A stretch of DNA of 40,103 nucleotides, from contig JAKCWW010002012.1 in the NCBI GenBank assembly GCA_026260175.1, forward strand, positions 1-40,103, read 5' to 3'. Positions 10,291-21,242 of this stretch are shown here, piece after piece (within the stretch, counting starts at the first letter, position 1; the number at the start of each line of letters is the position of its first letter). The position numbers were made by a program, and so were the translations under genes. The notes under the pieces were generated by a model. The model was not told where the DNA came from, made no database searches, and saw only the letters and a program-made list of their open reading frames with translations. The DNA comes from Reticulitermes lucifugus. Its lineage: Eukaryota > Arthropoda > Insecta > Blattodea > Rhinotermitidae.

Positions 10291-10519
10291 TTATCAAAGA
10301 ACTTTAAACAGACAAGCAACAAAATCTTGTCGGTTGTATTTGTGACTATTATTAATAGCTACACAGCAGGACAAATTATATGCTCGTTTAAAGTACTACA
10401 AATAAAACATCAAAATTACAACGAAATTAAGACAACACAATGCCATACAGAGACAATCTGAGCCGTGAATCCTATTTGTCAGAGGCAAACCCACGTTAAA
10501 AAATTCCCAGAATTTTAAC

Positions 10520-10640
10520 GAACCTTCGGGTTCCATAAAATGCGGGGAATCTCTCGACTAGCTGACGAACTATTAGCTTCTCAGGAAGGACTCTGTTCCT
10601 TAGTTATTTATTTATTTAGTTAGTTTGCTTGTTAGTTAGT
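10520..10640 (+). mobile_element. LINE 3' end with simple-repeat tail
   Basis: The frame ending AACCTTCGGGTTCCATAA encodes NLRVP-stop, the remembered C-terminus of the LINE ORF2 found elsewhere in the window. It is followed by the 3'-UTR blocks ATGCGGGGAATCTCTCGACT, AGCTGACGAACTATTAGC and TTCTCAGGAAGGACTCTG, then a TTTA/TTAG-rich tail at 10601-10640. Upstream sequence is not LINE-like, so this is an extremely short 5'-truncated copy. Related tails: 6064, 15345-15660, 16764-16890, 29061 and 35727. Confidence 0.7.
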
Positions 10641-11201
10641 CACATCCACGTTAAAAATGCATCAGATCAACCCTGTCCGCCATTTCTCACGGACACACTT
10701 ATTACCGAGGTACACTTGGTTCATTAACACTGTCCTACAAATTGTGTAGGTGCATTCCTATATTGCTTTTATGAATATACTCAATATATTACGCTTAAGT
10801 ACAATGCCCTAATCTTAACAAATGTCAAATGCACAGGCACAGGAATCGGGTGAAAATCAGAAGTGAATGAACGTGTACTAACTGAGGATTACATTACACA
10901 GAGATCATGATTTAAGCACTTGTAGAGTCAAGTGTTCTGGAATATGAGAAGCCATGTAGATTGGTAGTTACCGATGTTCTGGAGGAGCTTGCTACCTTCA
11001 TCTGCAGGGTCTACACAGCCCAAGAAAACTAAGGCATTTAAGCCCTTGATCTTAAATAAAAATATAAATAAATGTATTTGTAACATACGAGTATACCAGC
11101 CGGTCAGCGATACTAATCATTTTAATTTAGTTTATATTTATGAATACTATAACGTTTCCTCGTTTACGCCAAGTTGGTTTTCATCGTCTTTTGAGTAGTG
11201 A
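10641..11201. other. Intergenic, nothing recognised
   Basis: No repeat or gene recognised up to the target-site duplication of the next SINE. Confidence 0.5.
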
Positions 11202-11213
11202 AAATACGACGTA
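11202..11213 (-). repeat. Target-site duplication, left copy (SINE-D 2)
   Basis: AAATACGACGTA here is repeated exactly at 11421-11432 around the minus-strand SINE; 12 bp. Confidence 0.9.
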
Positions 11214-11420
11214 TTTTTTTTACATGGTGAAGGGCCCCGCAGCAGATGCTACGGACGCACCACAGCCTTAAGGNNNNNNNNNNNNNNNNNNNNNNNNNNN
11301 NNNNNNNNNNNNNNNNNNNNNNNGTCCCAGTGCCACTTTGCCCACCACAAACCCCACATGGACTGACCCGGGATCGAACCCGGGCCGCCGGCGACTAACC
11401 GCCTGAGCCATGGCACGGCC
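11214..11420 (-). mobile_element. SINE-D copy 2, minus strand, with assembly gap
   Basis: In element orientation the head is GGCCGTGCCATGGCTCAGGC followed by GGTTAGTCGCCGG. A perfect B box in GGGTTCGATCCCGGG lies at plus positions 11367-11381. The first body block is CAGTCCATGTGGGGTTTGTG. A 50-base N run (11274-11323) removes the middle. The 3' part CCTTAAGGCTGTGGTGCG runs to a poly-A tail (plus-strand T run from 11214). The well-preserved head and perfect 12-bp duplication indicate a recent insertion. The 3' part after the gap does not match the SINE-D copy at 4970, so this may be a subfamily. Confidence 0.88.
11274..11323. other. Assembly gap (50 N)
   Basis: Fifty unresolved bases entirely within a SINE. 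The round number suggests a placeholder or estimated gap size. Confidence 0.99.
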
Positions 11421-11432
11421 AAATACGACGTA
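11421..11432 (-). repeat. Target-site duplication, right copy (SINE-D 2)
   Basis: Second AAATACGACGTA, directly after the head. Confidence 0.9.
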
Positions 11433-12750
11433 CAGTAGTGACACGTTTAACGGAATTGTGTGATTGATACAATGCATCAAAAAAAGAACGGACCTGAGAT
11501 ACAAATTCTGCGATGACAGTGTGTAAAAATAGTGAGATTTACGGAAGTCCATGAGTCCGTTCTGCGTCAGCAAGAGGCAAATTACGAATGAGTGGAAAGA
11601 TCCAAAGAGAAGGAATGTTGATGCGCAGAACGCGCGGACGTGGAGTGTAATAGGTACGGAGGTTAAGGGGAGCGTAAGTATGACAGACAAATGTTACACG
11701 CAAATAAACAGGACAGCATATGTTGTTGAAGGTTATGATGATAAATATCGCAACAACACTGAAATTAATGTAGCGCTACGTTAATTTCAAAGCAGAATTT
11801 TCATGAAAAGCCCTGCACCGAGTAGACACATTTATTAAGTCTGCTACTAAAAGCATGTCTTGTGCTAATTTATAAAAAAAATGTTTCAGAATCAAGTGTC
11901 TTAACCATATTACGTCTCAAATCCTGAATGAGGAGTAAGTCCGTTTAACAGATAGGGCAAATCAAATGTATTTGTTGCGTTCACGTACGTCTTTGGAAGT
12001 GACAAGTAACAGATAAGACAAGAATTAAATCTTTAAAAACTACTAGTAATTCAAACATAACTCTTGCCATTTTTATTTTCATACGATGTAGCTAACAAGA
12101 AAAGGAAGCTTTGTTAGATATAGCTTTAGGTTCAGAAGTGAAACCAGTAGTAACAATATTTCCTGAGTAGAAAAAAAAACACTTTAATAAAAATTGTGAC
12201 GATTTCCAACAATAATTCGAAGCAACAAATCCCAGTCTTTGCAACGCATAATAAGCTAAAACTAAATATTTATACTCCATTTCCCTGTCAGATACTTGCA
12301 ATACAAAATCATCCCACATACTGTCAAGCTCAGTCTTGTCTCGACCACAACACCTGTTCAGAATCAGGGTAAGGGAGAAACACCACATTCTGTGGGTTAA
12401 AGTTCGAAACAAACATGAAATTACTGAGCAACGAATACACAGGATCCTCCACAATGGTAAGACCAATAAGAATACACAACTACAGGAACACAGTGAAGGT
12501 GCCACTTTCCAAGCAAGTAAACCGCAACACGAGTTTCAAATTAAGGGGGAAGACAGAACAACGTGCATCAAGTTCTACATAATAATTCAATCAGACTAAG
12601 AGGAAACCACTGGTTCCCCGAGAAATAAGAAAGCGTATTTACTTACGGTAAGTGAAGGCGGTGTTTCATTGGCGACTCTTCTAATTCAAGTGGAAAATTA
12701 CCGCCTGGTATCGAAACACGCTGACGCGATTTTTACACTTCGGTTAAGAC
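11433..12750. other. Intergenic, nothing recognised
   Basis: About 1.3 kb. A 137-codon minus-strand frame (12092-12505) has hydrophobic and cysteine-rich stretches but no recognisable domain; probably chance. Confidence 0.5.
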
Positions 12751-12950
12751 AGTGATGACTGGGCTTAAGATTATATGCATCTTGCATACTGCAAAATTAT
12801 GCAAAATGCATATAATCGTAAGCCTAATGACAACAAACCGTTTCCTTCGTTTTGCGTTCCTCACTGAAAAGTGGAATTGCCCGCAGGCCGCCAATTAAGG
12901 TTTCTAAAGCTTAGGATTAAATGCATATGATCCTAAGCCTAGTAATGACT
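12751..12950. mobile_element. MITE-like nested-hairpin element
   Basis: The outer arms GGCTTAAGATTATATGCAT (12762-12780) and ATGCATATGATCCTAAGCC (12921-12939) are complementary at 17 of 19 positions. Inside, ATGCATATAATCGTAAGCC (12806-12824) also pairs with the left arm (18 of 19), and GCTTAGGAT/ATCCTAAGC pair at 12909-12938. The near-identical words AGTGATGACT (12751) and AGTAATGACT (12941) flank the whole, a possible 10-bp duplication. Superfamily not assigned. Confidence 0.6.
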
Positions 12951-13600
12951 AATTAAATAATTCCATGGTGCAGGATCATCCTTCATAAACTTTATATTGT
13001 TCATTCCGTGCATTGGTCACCCATAAACCTGCACTTAATGAGCTGGTCAAAACTGCTTCTGTGGAATATGAAAATTAAATCACCGCACTCATAAAAACAC
13101 GCCACTGGAACATATCTTGAGCCAGTTCAATACAGCAACACATTTACACAGTATGTCTAGAAGATCTATCTAGTATATAATATTTTAATATACACTCTAC
13201 AACCATGTCTTTGATGTCCTCCTCCATATTTTCCGACCAAACTGTACGTATTTCGAATTTTGTCCTTTCGTATTAAATGTTCTTTACCCCAAACAGTTCG
13301 CTTTATCTCCCTGGCAATACCATTTCAAGACTGAAAACCGCTAAACAGAAAAACCCATCCCAACCACAAAGACCGTTCTGTACGTTTCCTGTTATGACCA
13401 GCCATCTGTTTAAGATCCAATCTACTATTATACTCCATGACTTCTCACATTAAAAAATCCTGTATGCATTACTTGCCTGCACCATTTCACATCTTCATAA
13501 ACAACCACCTCCCCCCCCCCGGCCCGGTGAAATTACACCGAAAACAAGGGGTACAGCTTTCTTGCAAATACGTGCTGGGTGCCACTTAAGTATGATCCGT
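12951..13600. other. Intergenic, C10 run only
   Basis: Nothing recognised except a C10 run at 13511-13520. Confidence 0.5.
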
Positions 13601-13800
13601 GATAACTCATTAAATAAACTGCCCACAAGGCTTGATGCAAGCCAGGTTCGCCTCCCGACGACGATTCTTCCCTTTGCCATCACGTCCAAAAAGCTCTGGG
13701 TCCCACCTAGCCTGCTGTCGAATGTAAGAATAATAAGGTCTCGTTCGCCTGTGGATGGTAGCATGTAACTAACCACTCACCTCCATCCGGCAACAAGGTT
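13600..13800 (+). mobile_element. Decayed SINE-B
   Basis: CAAGCCAGGTTCGCCTCCCG resembles a tRNA B-box region. AAAGCTCTGGGTCCCACCTA then GCCTGCTGTCGAATG parallels the SINE-B body at 37757-37785 (CCCTGGGGCCTACCCAGCCT, CCTGTACAAAGG). AACCACTCACCTCCATC parallels its GACCACTCATCC block. Ends uncertain. Confidence 0.5.
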
Positions 13801-14339
13801 TGAAACGAAACGGGCTTGAAATCGTGTAGTTTTACCTCCACAGCGACGTACTCAAATACGGTGTCAAATATTGCAACAAAATTAATCCAGCTTAGTACAC
13901 TGAATATGGGATGCCATATTTATTTCAATTATCATTTTTCTCATTAGTTTCGATCGCAAAGATCATGTCCACTGAGTCACATCAACAGCTGGACAACAGA
14001 ATGTTCAAAATATGAATATTACAAACTGGCAAATTTGTCTGACAACGTAAATATAAAATATATATAAAATAAACAAGACCATGCAAAATTCACAGCATTA
14101 TGATGGTATTATTTGTTTCATTAAAAACCAGCGCACGGTCTGGAAATAAACTATTTCAAAGCGTTCACATTATTTTAATATTAACATCCACTCCAATGTA
14201 TCGTTTCCCAGCAAATAATTAAACTCAATCGAAATATTTTGTCAGTATTTCTTTACATTATGAAATACGTCAGAATGAAATCGTTTCCAAATCAAAGCAA
14301 CTACTTTCTTGTAAGAAATTGTACGGTTACGCTATAATA
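13801..14339. other. Intergenic, AT-rich, nothing recognised
   Basis: No feature seen before the TA target site of the next MITE. Confidence 0.5.
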
Positions 14340-14341
14340 TA

Positions 14342-14558
14342 GGATGTTTCTTTTTTTCCTACTTGACCGATAAGCGCCGGCCCGACGCTCTAGGTAGGTT
14401 TTATTAGACATTCTACAGGTTACATCACTGCGATCGTTTTTTCGGCTTCGATCATCGACTGTTAAACCTCCCCGACACGGCTTGCAACACAACGCTGGCA
14501 GAGTGTCGGGCTGAGCGTTTTGCCGGCGTTTATCGGTCAAACAGGAAAAAAAACACCC
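14342..14558. mobile_element. 217-bp MITE with about 40-bp terminal inverted repeats
   Basis: The left end GGATGTTTCTTTTTTTCCTA then CTTGACCGATAAGCGCCGGC matches the reverse complement of the right end (GGGTGTTTTTTTTCCTG then TTTGACCGATAAACGCCGGC) with a few changes. It is flanked by TATA on both sides (14338-14341 and 14559-14562), so the target duplication is TA or TATA, as for Tc1/mariner-type elements. There is no coding capacity. A 96-codon minus-strand frame across it is spurious. Confidence 0.85.
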
Positions 14559-14562
14559 TATA

Positions 14563-15344
14563 CTTCCTTCGTATCCAGGAGGGAACTTCACTGAATCTCT
14601 TTACGTGTCTGAAAAAGAACTGAAACTTCGTTTACGATCCCTACACATAAACAAGCGGTAGGGGGACATTCTTTAAACATAACGTACCAGTACGGCATTC
14701 TCCCTACCTGTCTTTTGACGCTAAATATCATCGCGATTGGTTCGACACCGTAGTATTACCTACAAGCGAGTAAGATGATAGATTATGCGGTGTTCAAGAG
14801 GTTTACGGCCAACTACTACTAGCACCTTGTTCGTTTAGTAAAGATATTGGAAAGCTGTCACTGACTTCTCAGCTGAAACATCTTGCTAATAACGGTAACG
14901 TGGGAGCACGTTACAGGAAAAAGACAAGGTTACATGTCCAAGTCTTTTGCTAGAATCGTTTCTCTCACCATTTCAGTTCGTTTCTTTTGTTGTCCATATC
15001 AGTATATCCTATATTAAGTGCAGAAGAGACATGGGACCAACAGGACAGAACATCCAGACCATAACAAAAAATGTCGCATTTCTGGCGGATAATACTGCAC
15101 AAAAATAGCGGTTGTCGTCACCAAGTGCGTCATAAGCCTAATAAACAGCATGTCTGGATGATCGGATGAGGATTATATTTTATTTAGAGACGGAGAAGAT
15201 GCCCTTCAGATATGGTAGATACCACAAAGTAGCACTCGCGGACAGACAACAATCGGTGGCCCTCCGGCTTGACGTATGAGTTGGGATTACGGACAGGCCT
15301 CACTTAAATACAAAGTGAAGTGTCTACACAGGTCTAATCAAGGA
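14563..15344. other. Intergenic, nothing recognised
   Basis: About 0.8 kb without a recognised feature. Confidence 0.5.
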
Positions 15345-15660
15345 TGATGAGATAGGTGGAGCATGCAGCATGTATGAGACAGAAATACGTACATTTTACT
15401 CGCAACGCTTGAAAGAAAGAAACCTCTTTGAAGACCCCAAGCAGGATGGAGGGACAATATCAAAAAAAAAATCTATAGAAATAAAGTAGGAAAATGTGGA
15501 GTTGATTCATCACAGGCTCAGAATAAGAATCGCTGACGATCTGCTATAACTACGATAATGAACTTCCGGGTTCCATAAAGGGATAAAAATACTTTGACTA
15601 GGTGACCGACTATTACTTTATAACGAATAACTCTGCTCTGTGAAATTCACTACTTGATAG
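15345..15660 (+). mobile_element. LINE ORF2 C-terminus and 3'-UTR, degraded
   Basis: Near the start, frames resemble the RWAGHVARM...PEGKRPLGRPRR part of the LINE C-terminal region (AGGTGGAGCATGCAGCATGT, CTCTTTGAAGACCCCAAGCA). Around 15500 one frame reads GVDSSQAQNKNR, a stop, then RSAITTIMNFRVP and a stop. This aligns with the usual GVDWI.LAQDRD.W...MNFRVP ending. The 3'-UTR follows with TTTGACTAGGTGACCGACTA and AACTCTGCTCTG, as in the copy at 10520. A stop sits at the conserved Trp codon and there are frameshifts: a dead copy. Confidence 0.75.
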
Positions 15661-15816
15661 TTCAGGTGAGAAGACACATGCACACACACTATACAGACAG
15701 CACAGATCAGCCTGCACCTGTTAACACGCTCTTATATTCCCGTCCTTCCTGCTATCAGAGTGAAAAATTACGAAGAAAATTGCAACAGGATAGATCAACA
15801 TAAACTTCTGTCAGGA

Positions 15817-16087
15817 CAGGTAAAATTGTACCTGTCCACGCCTTGAAAGCATACAGGGGAAGACGAAGTACAGTTCCACACAATCTTAACCTCAGCACTA
15901 CACGGAGGTAAGTGGTTAACTTCACGCCACAGTCGCTTAACTGAGGGAAAAACGCATTTCCTGTACCCACTGTACAGGAGGCTGGGTGGGCCCCAGAGCC
16001 GGTCCGGATGTTTTGTAGAACAGAAAAATCTTTTGCCCATGCCAAAAATCAAACCCGTAGTTATAAAGACTACACCGCCCCGGCTCC
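15817..16087 (-). mobile_element. SINE-B, minus strand
   Basis: In element orientation the head GGAGCCGGGGCGGTGTAGTC matches the SINE-B at 32718. GGGTTTGATTTTTGGC is a decayed B box. The body has CCGGACCGGCTCTGGGGCCC-like sequence, CCCAGCCTCCTGTACAGTGG, GTTAACCACTTACCTCCGTG and GAGGTTAAGATTG, ending CGTGGACAGGTACAATTTTA. Two minus-strand frames here are repeat-derived. Ends are approximate. Confidence 0.8.
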
Positions 16088-16763
16088 AAATTTTCTATCA
16101 GTTTAGCATAAAACAATAAGCATTCAGTAGGGGTATATCGTGTTATATTTAATGGAAATTTAATTTTACGTTGTAATTATAGGGTTATATTTTACATGAA
16201 TCTTTAGCGTAGGCCTATTTGTCTTACTATCAAAACTGAAGTGCAAATAATACTGGGCCACGCCACAGAAATGTAATCAGAATGCTTTGCATTTTCAAAA
16301 TCAGAATAATCTAGTATAATGGATACTTAATTTAGCTTTTTCAGTACCAATTTAACAATACAACTACGGCGAACCGTGTGTCGAGCATCGATTCCTACTT
16401 ACTAAACCAGAATCTCCTCAACACCATCGCGCTATAGTCTGACCTACTGCCCTAAACACTTCTATTATTATCTAATTAACTGGCTGCACTAAACCTACCG
16501 GCTGCAGGAATGTGCTGACGCTTCAATAGATACAGGACATGAATCCATCCGCTAATAACGTAACACACACAAGAAATAATTTGGATTTTAGGCCAATTAC
16601 TAGAACATGTTTATAATAACCTCATAAAGCTGTGGAAACATGAATTCAGAGAAACGCAATCGATGGAATAGGGTGTATGAAAATCATGTTAGCCCTAAGC
16701 ACACTAGTTGCCTTATTTTTAATAATATCAATCCTACACTGCTGTTACACGAAACAGGGTGTG
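16088..16763. other. Intergenic, nothing recognised
   Basis: About 0.7 kb, AT-rich, no feature seen. Confidence 0.5.
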
Positions 16764-16890
16764 ATAATGTGGACTGGATTCATCTGGCTCAGGACAGAGA
16801 CCGGTGGCGGAACTTGTAAGAATTATAATAAAACTCAGGGTTCAAAGAAGGGTGGTGAATTTCTTGGACTGGCTTAGCAACTGTTAGCTT
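16764..16890 (+). mobile_element. LINE ORF2 C-terminus and 3'-UTR fragment
   Basis: One frame reads VDWIHLAQDRDRWRNL then a stop, which is the conserved C-terminal segment of the LINE family. Further on IKLRVQ replaces the usual MNLRVP ending, followed by the 3'-UTR word GTGAATTTCTTGGACTGGCT. A short frame in another register (16677-16877) begins with a hydrophobic stretch and looks like a secreted peptide, but it is the LINE read out of frame. Confidence 0.75.
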
Positions 16891-17133
16891 ATTAAAGAGG
16901 GCTTTACAACATGGCGTTAGTGGTGGTGATGATAAGCATGGGTTATCGTTCTAAATACCTTGTTGACTACGAGAGGATTGACGATCATTCCAATATGATG
17001 ATGCATTTTAAATTTGAGCCAACGCCACACATGTCTCAGTATCTTGTTTCTAGAACAACAATAAGCTTCACAGTCGTCGTCCAGTAAACAAGGTGAAGAC
17101 AGCGATGAGCTTCAGACGGAGAATAATCAAGAT
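16891..17133. other. Intergenic, nothing recognised
   Basis: Short unique stretch leading into GAT-rich DNA. Confidence 0.5.
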
Positions 17134-17260
17134 GAGAAGACGAAGATGGCCATGAGAATAATAACGATGTTGACGATGCTATCGCTGCTGCCGCCGATGA
17201 TAATAATGACGATTATGATGATAATGATGACAACGACGATGATGATGGTGCAATCAAGAA
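17134..17260. repeat. GAT/AAT-rich imperfect triplet tract
   Basis: Interrupted GAT, AAT and GAC triplets, e.g. GATGATAATAATGACGATTA. A minus-strand frame (17127-17420) becomes a poly-Ile/Val run from it. Confidence 0.8.
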
Positions 17261-17987
17261 AATAATGAAGAAGAAACGTAAGGGTGCTGTAAAATAGCTC
17301 GCTCGAACATGCCGCCGCTGAAAAAAAAAAGTCAAGAGACCTGCACTGTTTTATGGAAGGATTGGCAGATAAGACGACGAGCTTTTCAGGTTTAGTAGCC
17401 TCCTCTTCCTTCCTGTACAAGGAAAGTAAATCTGTAACAGCTTAGCAACATTGGGCAGCGCGTTGGGGATTCGCTCACGACTTGGGCGAGAGGGAGATGT
17501 AGTGGTGAAGTGGAATAAAAGCTGTATTTTTGGCTGTGTGATGGCACACGAAGAGAGTTCCTCCGTATTTTGGGACGCAGCAAAATGCTCCGCGTGCTTG
17601 TGCAAGCATCCATATACTTGATAAGAGCTGAAATATAAAGCAGACGTTGCTGAAGAAACAACTGGGTATTACTGAACGTTCTTCGCGTAAATTAACGCAA
17701 CAGACATCAGGCATGGGACTTGTTCGTGAAGTAGCCGGATATGAATGTATGCATCATCCTGGCAATACAGAGAACAGGGAAACGAATAAAGGGTTTCAGA
17801 CTAAATTCAAATTTATGAAATTATAGAGATGACTAGCTTTAGCGTGTACAAATAATGGAAGACTATGGAATAACCAAACAGGCTTGTTTCTACTACCCAC
17901 CAGGAAAAAGGGCCTTGGATGAACAGCGAACAGACGGTCGGACCGCATGAACCAACAGGATCCAAGCGTCTACATGTCACTTCTACT
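17261..17987. other. Intergenic, nothing recognised
   Basis: Four overlapping minus-strand frames of 79-97 codons (17127-17714) show no recognisable motif; I treat them as chance. Confidence 0.5.
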
Positions 17988-18400
17988 GTTGTTGTTGTTG
18001 TTGTTGTGTTCTCGTCGTCGTCGTTCTCGTCGTCGTTGTTGTTATTGCTGTTGTGTTCTCGTCGTCTTCGTTGTTATTGCTGTTGTGTTCTCGTCGTCGT
18101 TGTTGTTATTGCTGTTGTGTTCTCGTCGTCGTTGTTGTTATTGCTGTTGTGTTCTCGTCGTCTTCGTTGTTATTGCTGTTGTGTTCTCGTCGTCTTCGTT
18201 GTTATTGTTGTTGTCGTCGTCGTTGTTCTTGTCGTCGTTGTTATTGTTGTCGTCGTCGTCGTTGTTATTGTTGTTGCTGTCCTCGTCGTTGTTCTTGTTG
18301 TTGTGTTCTCGTCGTCGTTGTTCTTGTTGTTGTTGTTCTTGTCGTTATTGTTGTTTATGCTGCTGCTGTGTTGCTGTTGTTGGTGGTGGTAACGATGATG
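17988..18400 (+). repeat. GTT/GTC-rich satellite with 32-bp unit core
   Basis: The plus strand is almost devoid of A. The core is five consecutive 32-bp units starting GTGTTCTCGTCGTC at 18053, 18085, 18117, 18149 and 18181. Two variants occur, differing at TTCGTT versus GTTGTT, in the order A-B-B-A-A. It is flanked by looser GTT and GTC triplets. Because 32 is not a multiple of 3, open frames in all three registers (17919-18444) show the same Ser/Leu/Cys/Arg-rich peptides shifted; none is a gene. Confidence 0.95.
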
Positions 18401-20480
18401 CCAACAACGACGACGATGACGGATTAGTTAATCGCATTCTCTAACTACGAGTACGTCCCTGGATATGGAACCCACATGTTCATCACAGTCATTACACAAG
18501 CCAGCTATGGGCAATTAACATAATAAGACACTAACTGTTGTCTTAGTGTGAATGGTACATTCACCTTGACCACTCTTCTAAATCATAGATTAACTGGCAA
18601 CATTTGGTGCCGTTATGAGATCCGTGCCACGTGTGATTAGTGGAACAGTTACGACTCTAACTCGGTGGAGTACTAGATTGGCCGTGACACTCAGTAGAGA
18701 CATATCAATCAGACAGAGAATTTCACGGAGTTCAAAAATCAAAACAATCTCTTGGCCCTTTATAGACCAGTAGTTACTATCTGTACCACCACGTCCTACG
18801 TTCAAAAATTCTACCTTTTGCCCACAGAGTGTGTATACGTCTCGTTATAATTCTCACAACAAACAGTGGCTATTTCCCTGTACATAATCAAGCGACTTGT
18901 TTTTGTAATGCAAATTGAGTACGTTTACTGTGCGGTACGAAACGAGTCTTTAACTAAAAATAAAGTTCAATTTATTCTTCAAATGATTACATGCATTTGC
19001 TTTGATCGCTGTTAACTTGACGGGAGTCATTTGGTTTCACTACAGCTACTCTCATTAAACAGCTATTATTTCATTCACAATGAGAAAATTCAATGTTCCA
19101 TGTGTTGGTGATACTCTTAAATGCAAGGTGAAAAACTCTTGAGGGTGGAAATGGTCATCTTTTTACACACTTCCAACATCTCTTATCCAAAGAAGCACAT
19201 AGCAATTCTAACAGTAGGGATGGACTTGCACGATATCACATAAAAAAGAAATATGCACAGATTATTAAAGGAAAGAAGGTCAAGACCAACACAGTTTTTT
19301 AGGTGTGTCTGTATTTTTTTGTCTTTGTTTCGAAACGGTTTCAAAGCCCTGCATTATAAGACTTCCTTCCAGCGCCCTTCATGGTCCGCAAAGTCTGCAT
19401 AATGCGTGGGCAATCTAAACAGATTTCTACGCGCACTTAATCATGTAGAGCACAGTACATGTCAGTTCTCTGGAAGATTGAAGGTTCGCCAAACACATGT
19501 GCTGTGCTAACGTGGCTATTACACTCATTCGCAGATACAATCACTGCATCCACTACACTGCTCTTACATATTATCGGGCGGGCCTGGATTTGTGATGGAT
19601 ATTTATGTCTCTGCCGTATTATAACCAATCCGTTATCCTTCTCTCTCTAGCTCAAAGCGTATTCATCTATCTCACGCTCACAAGACTGGTTTCATTAGTT
19701 CGGTACAGTGCAACCTACAACTGGATATAAAAGTGCCTCTCTTCTAAAACCATACCAGAACTCTGGTGAGGAAAGCGTTTTGTTAAACTCACTTAGCCAA
19801 AATACACATTGAACTAAAATATACAGTTTACCAATATTTAAACATATGTTACTTTATTTTCTGTAGTAGCAACGTGTTCCTTATCTTTGTATTTTATAAA
19901 CAGCCGTGCTCTTACGTTCCATCAGAAAAAGTTCTTACATCGGTAACCTCTACGTTAATTCCAAATGGCATCTCGGGCTCCTATCCAAAACTGTCCAAAA
20001 GGATGGAAAACTGTTGAAATATTACGTTGCTGTGGAAAAATATGCGAAAAAATGTGACATATGTAGACCTAATTACTGATGACATAAATTACATTCCTAA
20101 TTGACTAAGCGATGAATGGTGACAAGCACAGACAGAGCACACGGAACTAATTTAGAAAAGTCACGGAAGTATCAGTTACTTGGGACTTATCACAATACAC
20201 GTATTCACTGTGAATCATTTACATATGAATCAGACATCATATTTCACCCGGCATTTGTATTAAGTATTAAAATCACGTCAGTTCGATTAAGGAATAGAAA
20301 TAATAGCCACTACGTGCGTAAGAATAACTTTATCTCTAAAACCTGCGCTCCTCCACATCCCTATGCAGGTTTAAACAACGCAGAATGCTACTCAAGAGGC
20401 TGTGGACTTTTTCAGCTCGTGCGGTGTGAACATGGCCAACACCCACATACTATGATTATGATAACGATGATAAAGATAAT
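18401..20480. other. Intergenic, nothing recognised
   Basis: The longest blank stretch in the left half, about 2.1 kb. Short frames near 18590-18805 and 19437-19650 have no recognisable content. No promoter or splice structure can be supported. Confidence 0.5.
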
Positions 20481-20718
20481 GAGCGATCGACGCTATACAC
20501 CTACATTTCGTATTCGGAAGTTACCGGGTTCAAATGTCGACCCAGAGACTGGCAATTCTGACAGGCTTCTCGTGGTTTCCTTCAGTCCCCCCAGGAAAGT
20601 TCTGGCACATTACCTGCAATTCTGCCAGAGTCGTTTCCTTACCCATCCTTTTTAAATCATTACACACTTACTTGATGCCATATAGCCTACGCTACTGAGA
20701 GCGTCGCTAAATAAACCA
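20481..20718 (+). mobile_element. SINE-D copy 3, decayed
   Basis: A degraded head is followed by TACCGGGTTCAAATGTCGAC (B-box-like GGTTCAAAT), then GTGGTTTCCTTCAGTCCCCC, TTCTGCCAGAGTCGTTTCC and the tail GCGTCGCTAAATAAACCAC. The tail parallels the end of the SINE-D at 4970-5206 (ACGTCGTTAAATAA). A 179-codon frame from 20116 runs into it and is not considered a gene. Confidence 0.6.
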
Positions 20719-20759
20719 CAAGAAAGTAATCAAGAAAATTTATGTTTATTGCATTATGT

Positions 20760-20774
20760 ATGGGCGAATAATCA
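20760..20774 (+). repeat. Target-site duplication, left copy (LINE-2)
   Basis: ATGGGCGAATAATCA here and ATGGGCAAATAATCA at 21243-21257 differ at one of 15 positions and bracket the LINE fragment. Confidence 0.85.
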
Positions 20775-21242
20775 ATATATACTACAATGATTACACCTAT
20801 AATGCTATATCGTTGTGAAACGTGGGCAATGAGAAAGAAAATGAAATCATCCCTTAAAACATGGGAGCGGAAAATACTAAGAAAGATATATGGCCCAATA
20901 AAAGATCAAAATGGCTGGAGAATCCAAATTAATGATGAATTGTAGGTTATGTATAGGAAACAAAATATTGTAACAACAATAAAAGTAAGAAGACTAGAAT
21001 GGGCTGGTCACCTAGTAAGAATGTCTGATGATAGGACAGAAAAGAAAGTATTTCTGGGGAAACCAGATGCAAGAAGAAAAGCAGGAAGACCACAATTAAG
21101 GTGGTTAGACTGTATTGAGAACGATCAGAAATCGATGGTGTCAAGAGATGGAGGAAGAAAGCAGAAGACAGATCCGTATGGGCTATCATTCTGAAGGAGG
21201 CACTGTTTAAACTATACGGACTGTATGCCAAAGAAGAAGAAG
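20775..21242 (+). mobile_element. 5'-truncated LINE with AAG-triplet tail
   Basis: A 468-bp insertion containing the C-terminal end of a LINE ORF2 and an (AGA)n-type tail (AAAGAAGAAGAAGA, 21228-21242), bounded by a 15-bp target-site duplication with one mismatch. 5' truncation, a simple-repeat tail and the duplication are typical of target-primed reverse transcription. This family differs from the MNLRVP-ending LINE: its C-terminal block reads WERKILRKIYGPIKDQNGW. Confidence 0.9.
20787..21200 (+). pseudogene. LINE ORF2 C-terminal fragment, broken
   Basis: The frame from 20787 reads MITPIMLYRCETWAMRKKMK, then SLKTWERKILRKIYGPIKD, to a TAG stop at 20943-20945. The same frame resumes with VMYRKQNIVTTIKVRRLEWA, GHLVRMSDDRTEKKVFLGKP and KAGRPQLRWLDCIENDQKSM. 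These are the post-RT YGCETW and RWAGH..RM..R blocks of LINE ORF2. After KSM the frame shifts: the bases AGATGGAGGAAGAAAGCAGA fit the usual KRWRKKAED ending in another register, suggesting a one-base loss. The polymerase motifs are absent, so it is non-functional. Confidence 0.85.

Noticed and set aside
12092..12505. 137-codon minus-strand frame with hydrophobic, Cys-rich stretches
   Set aside because: No motif, no conserved context; composition alone is not enough.
16677..16877. Small frame with signal-peptide-like start
   Set aside because: Its second half is the LINE segment VDWIHLAQDRDRW read out of frame; the hydrophobic start is coincidence.
17919..18444. Long Ser/Leu/Cys/Arg-rich open frames in three registers
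   Set aside because: They are the translated GTT/GTC minisatellite; the 32-bp period shifts the same peptide between frames.
20116..20655. 179-codon open frame
   Set aside because: Its second half is a decayed SINE-D and the rest has no recognisable domain.
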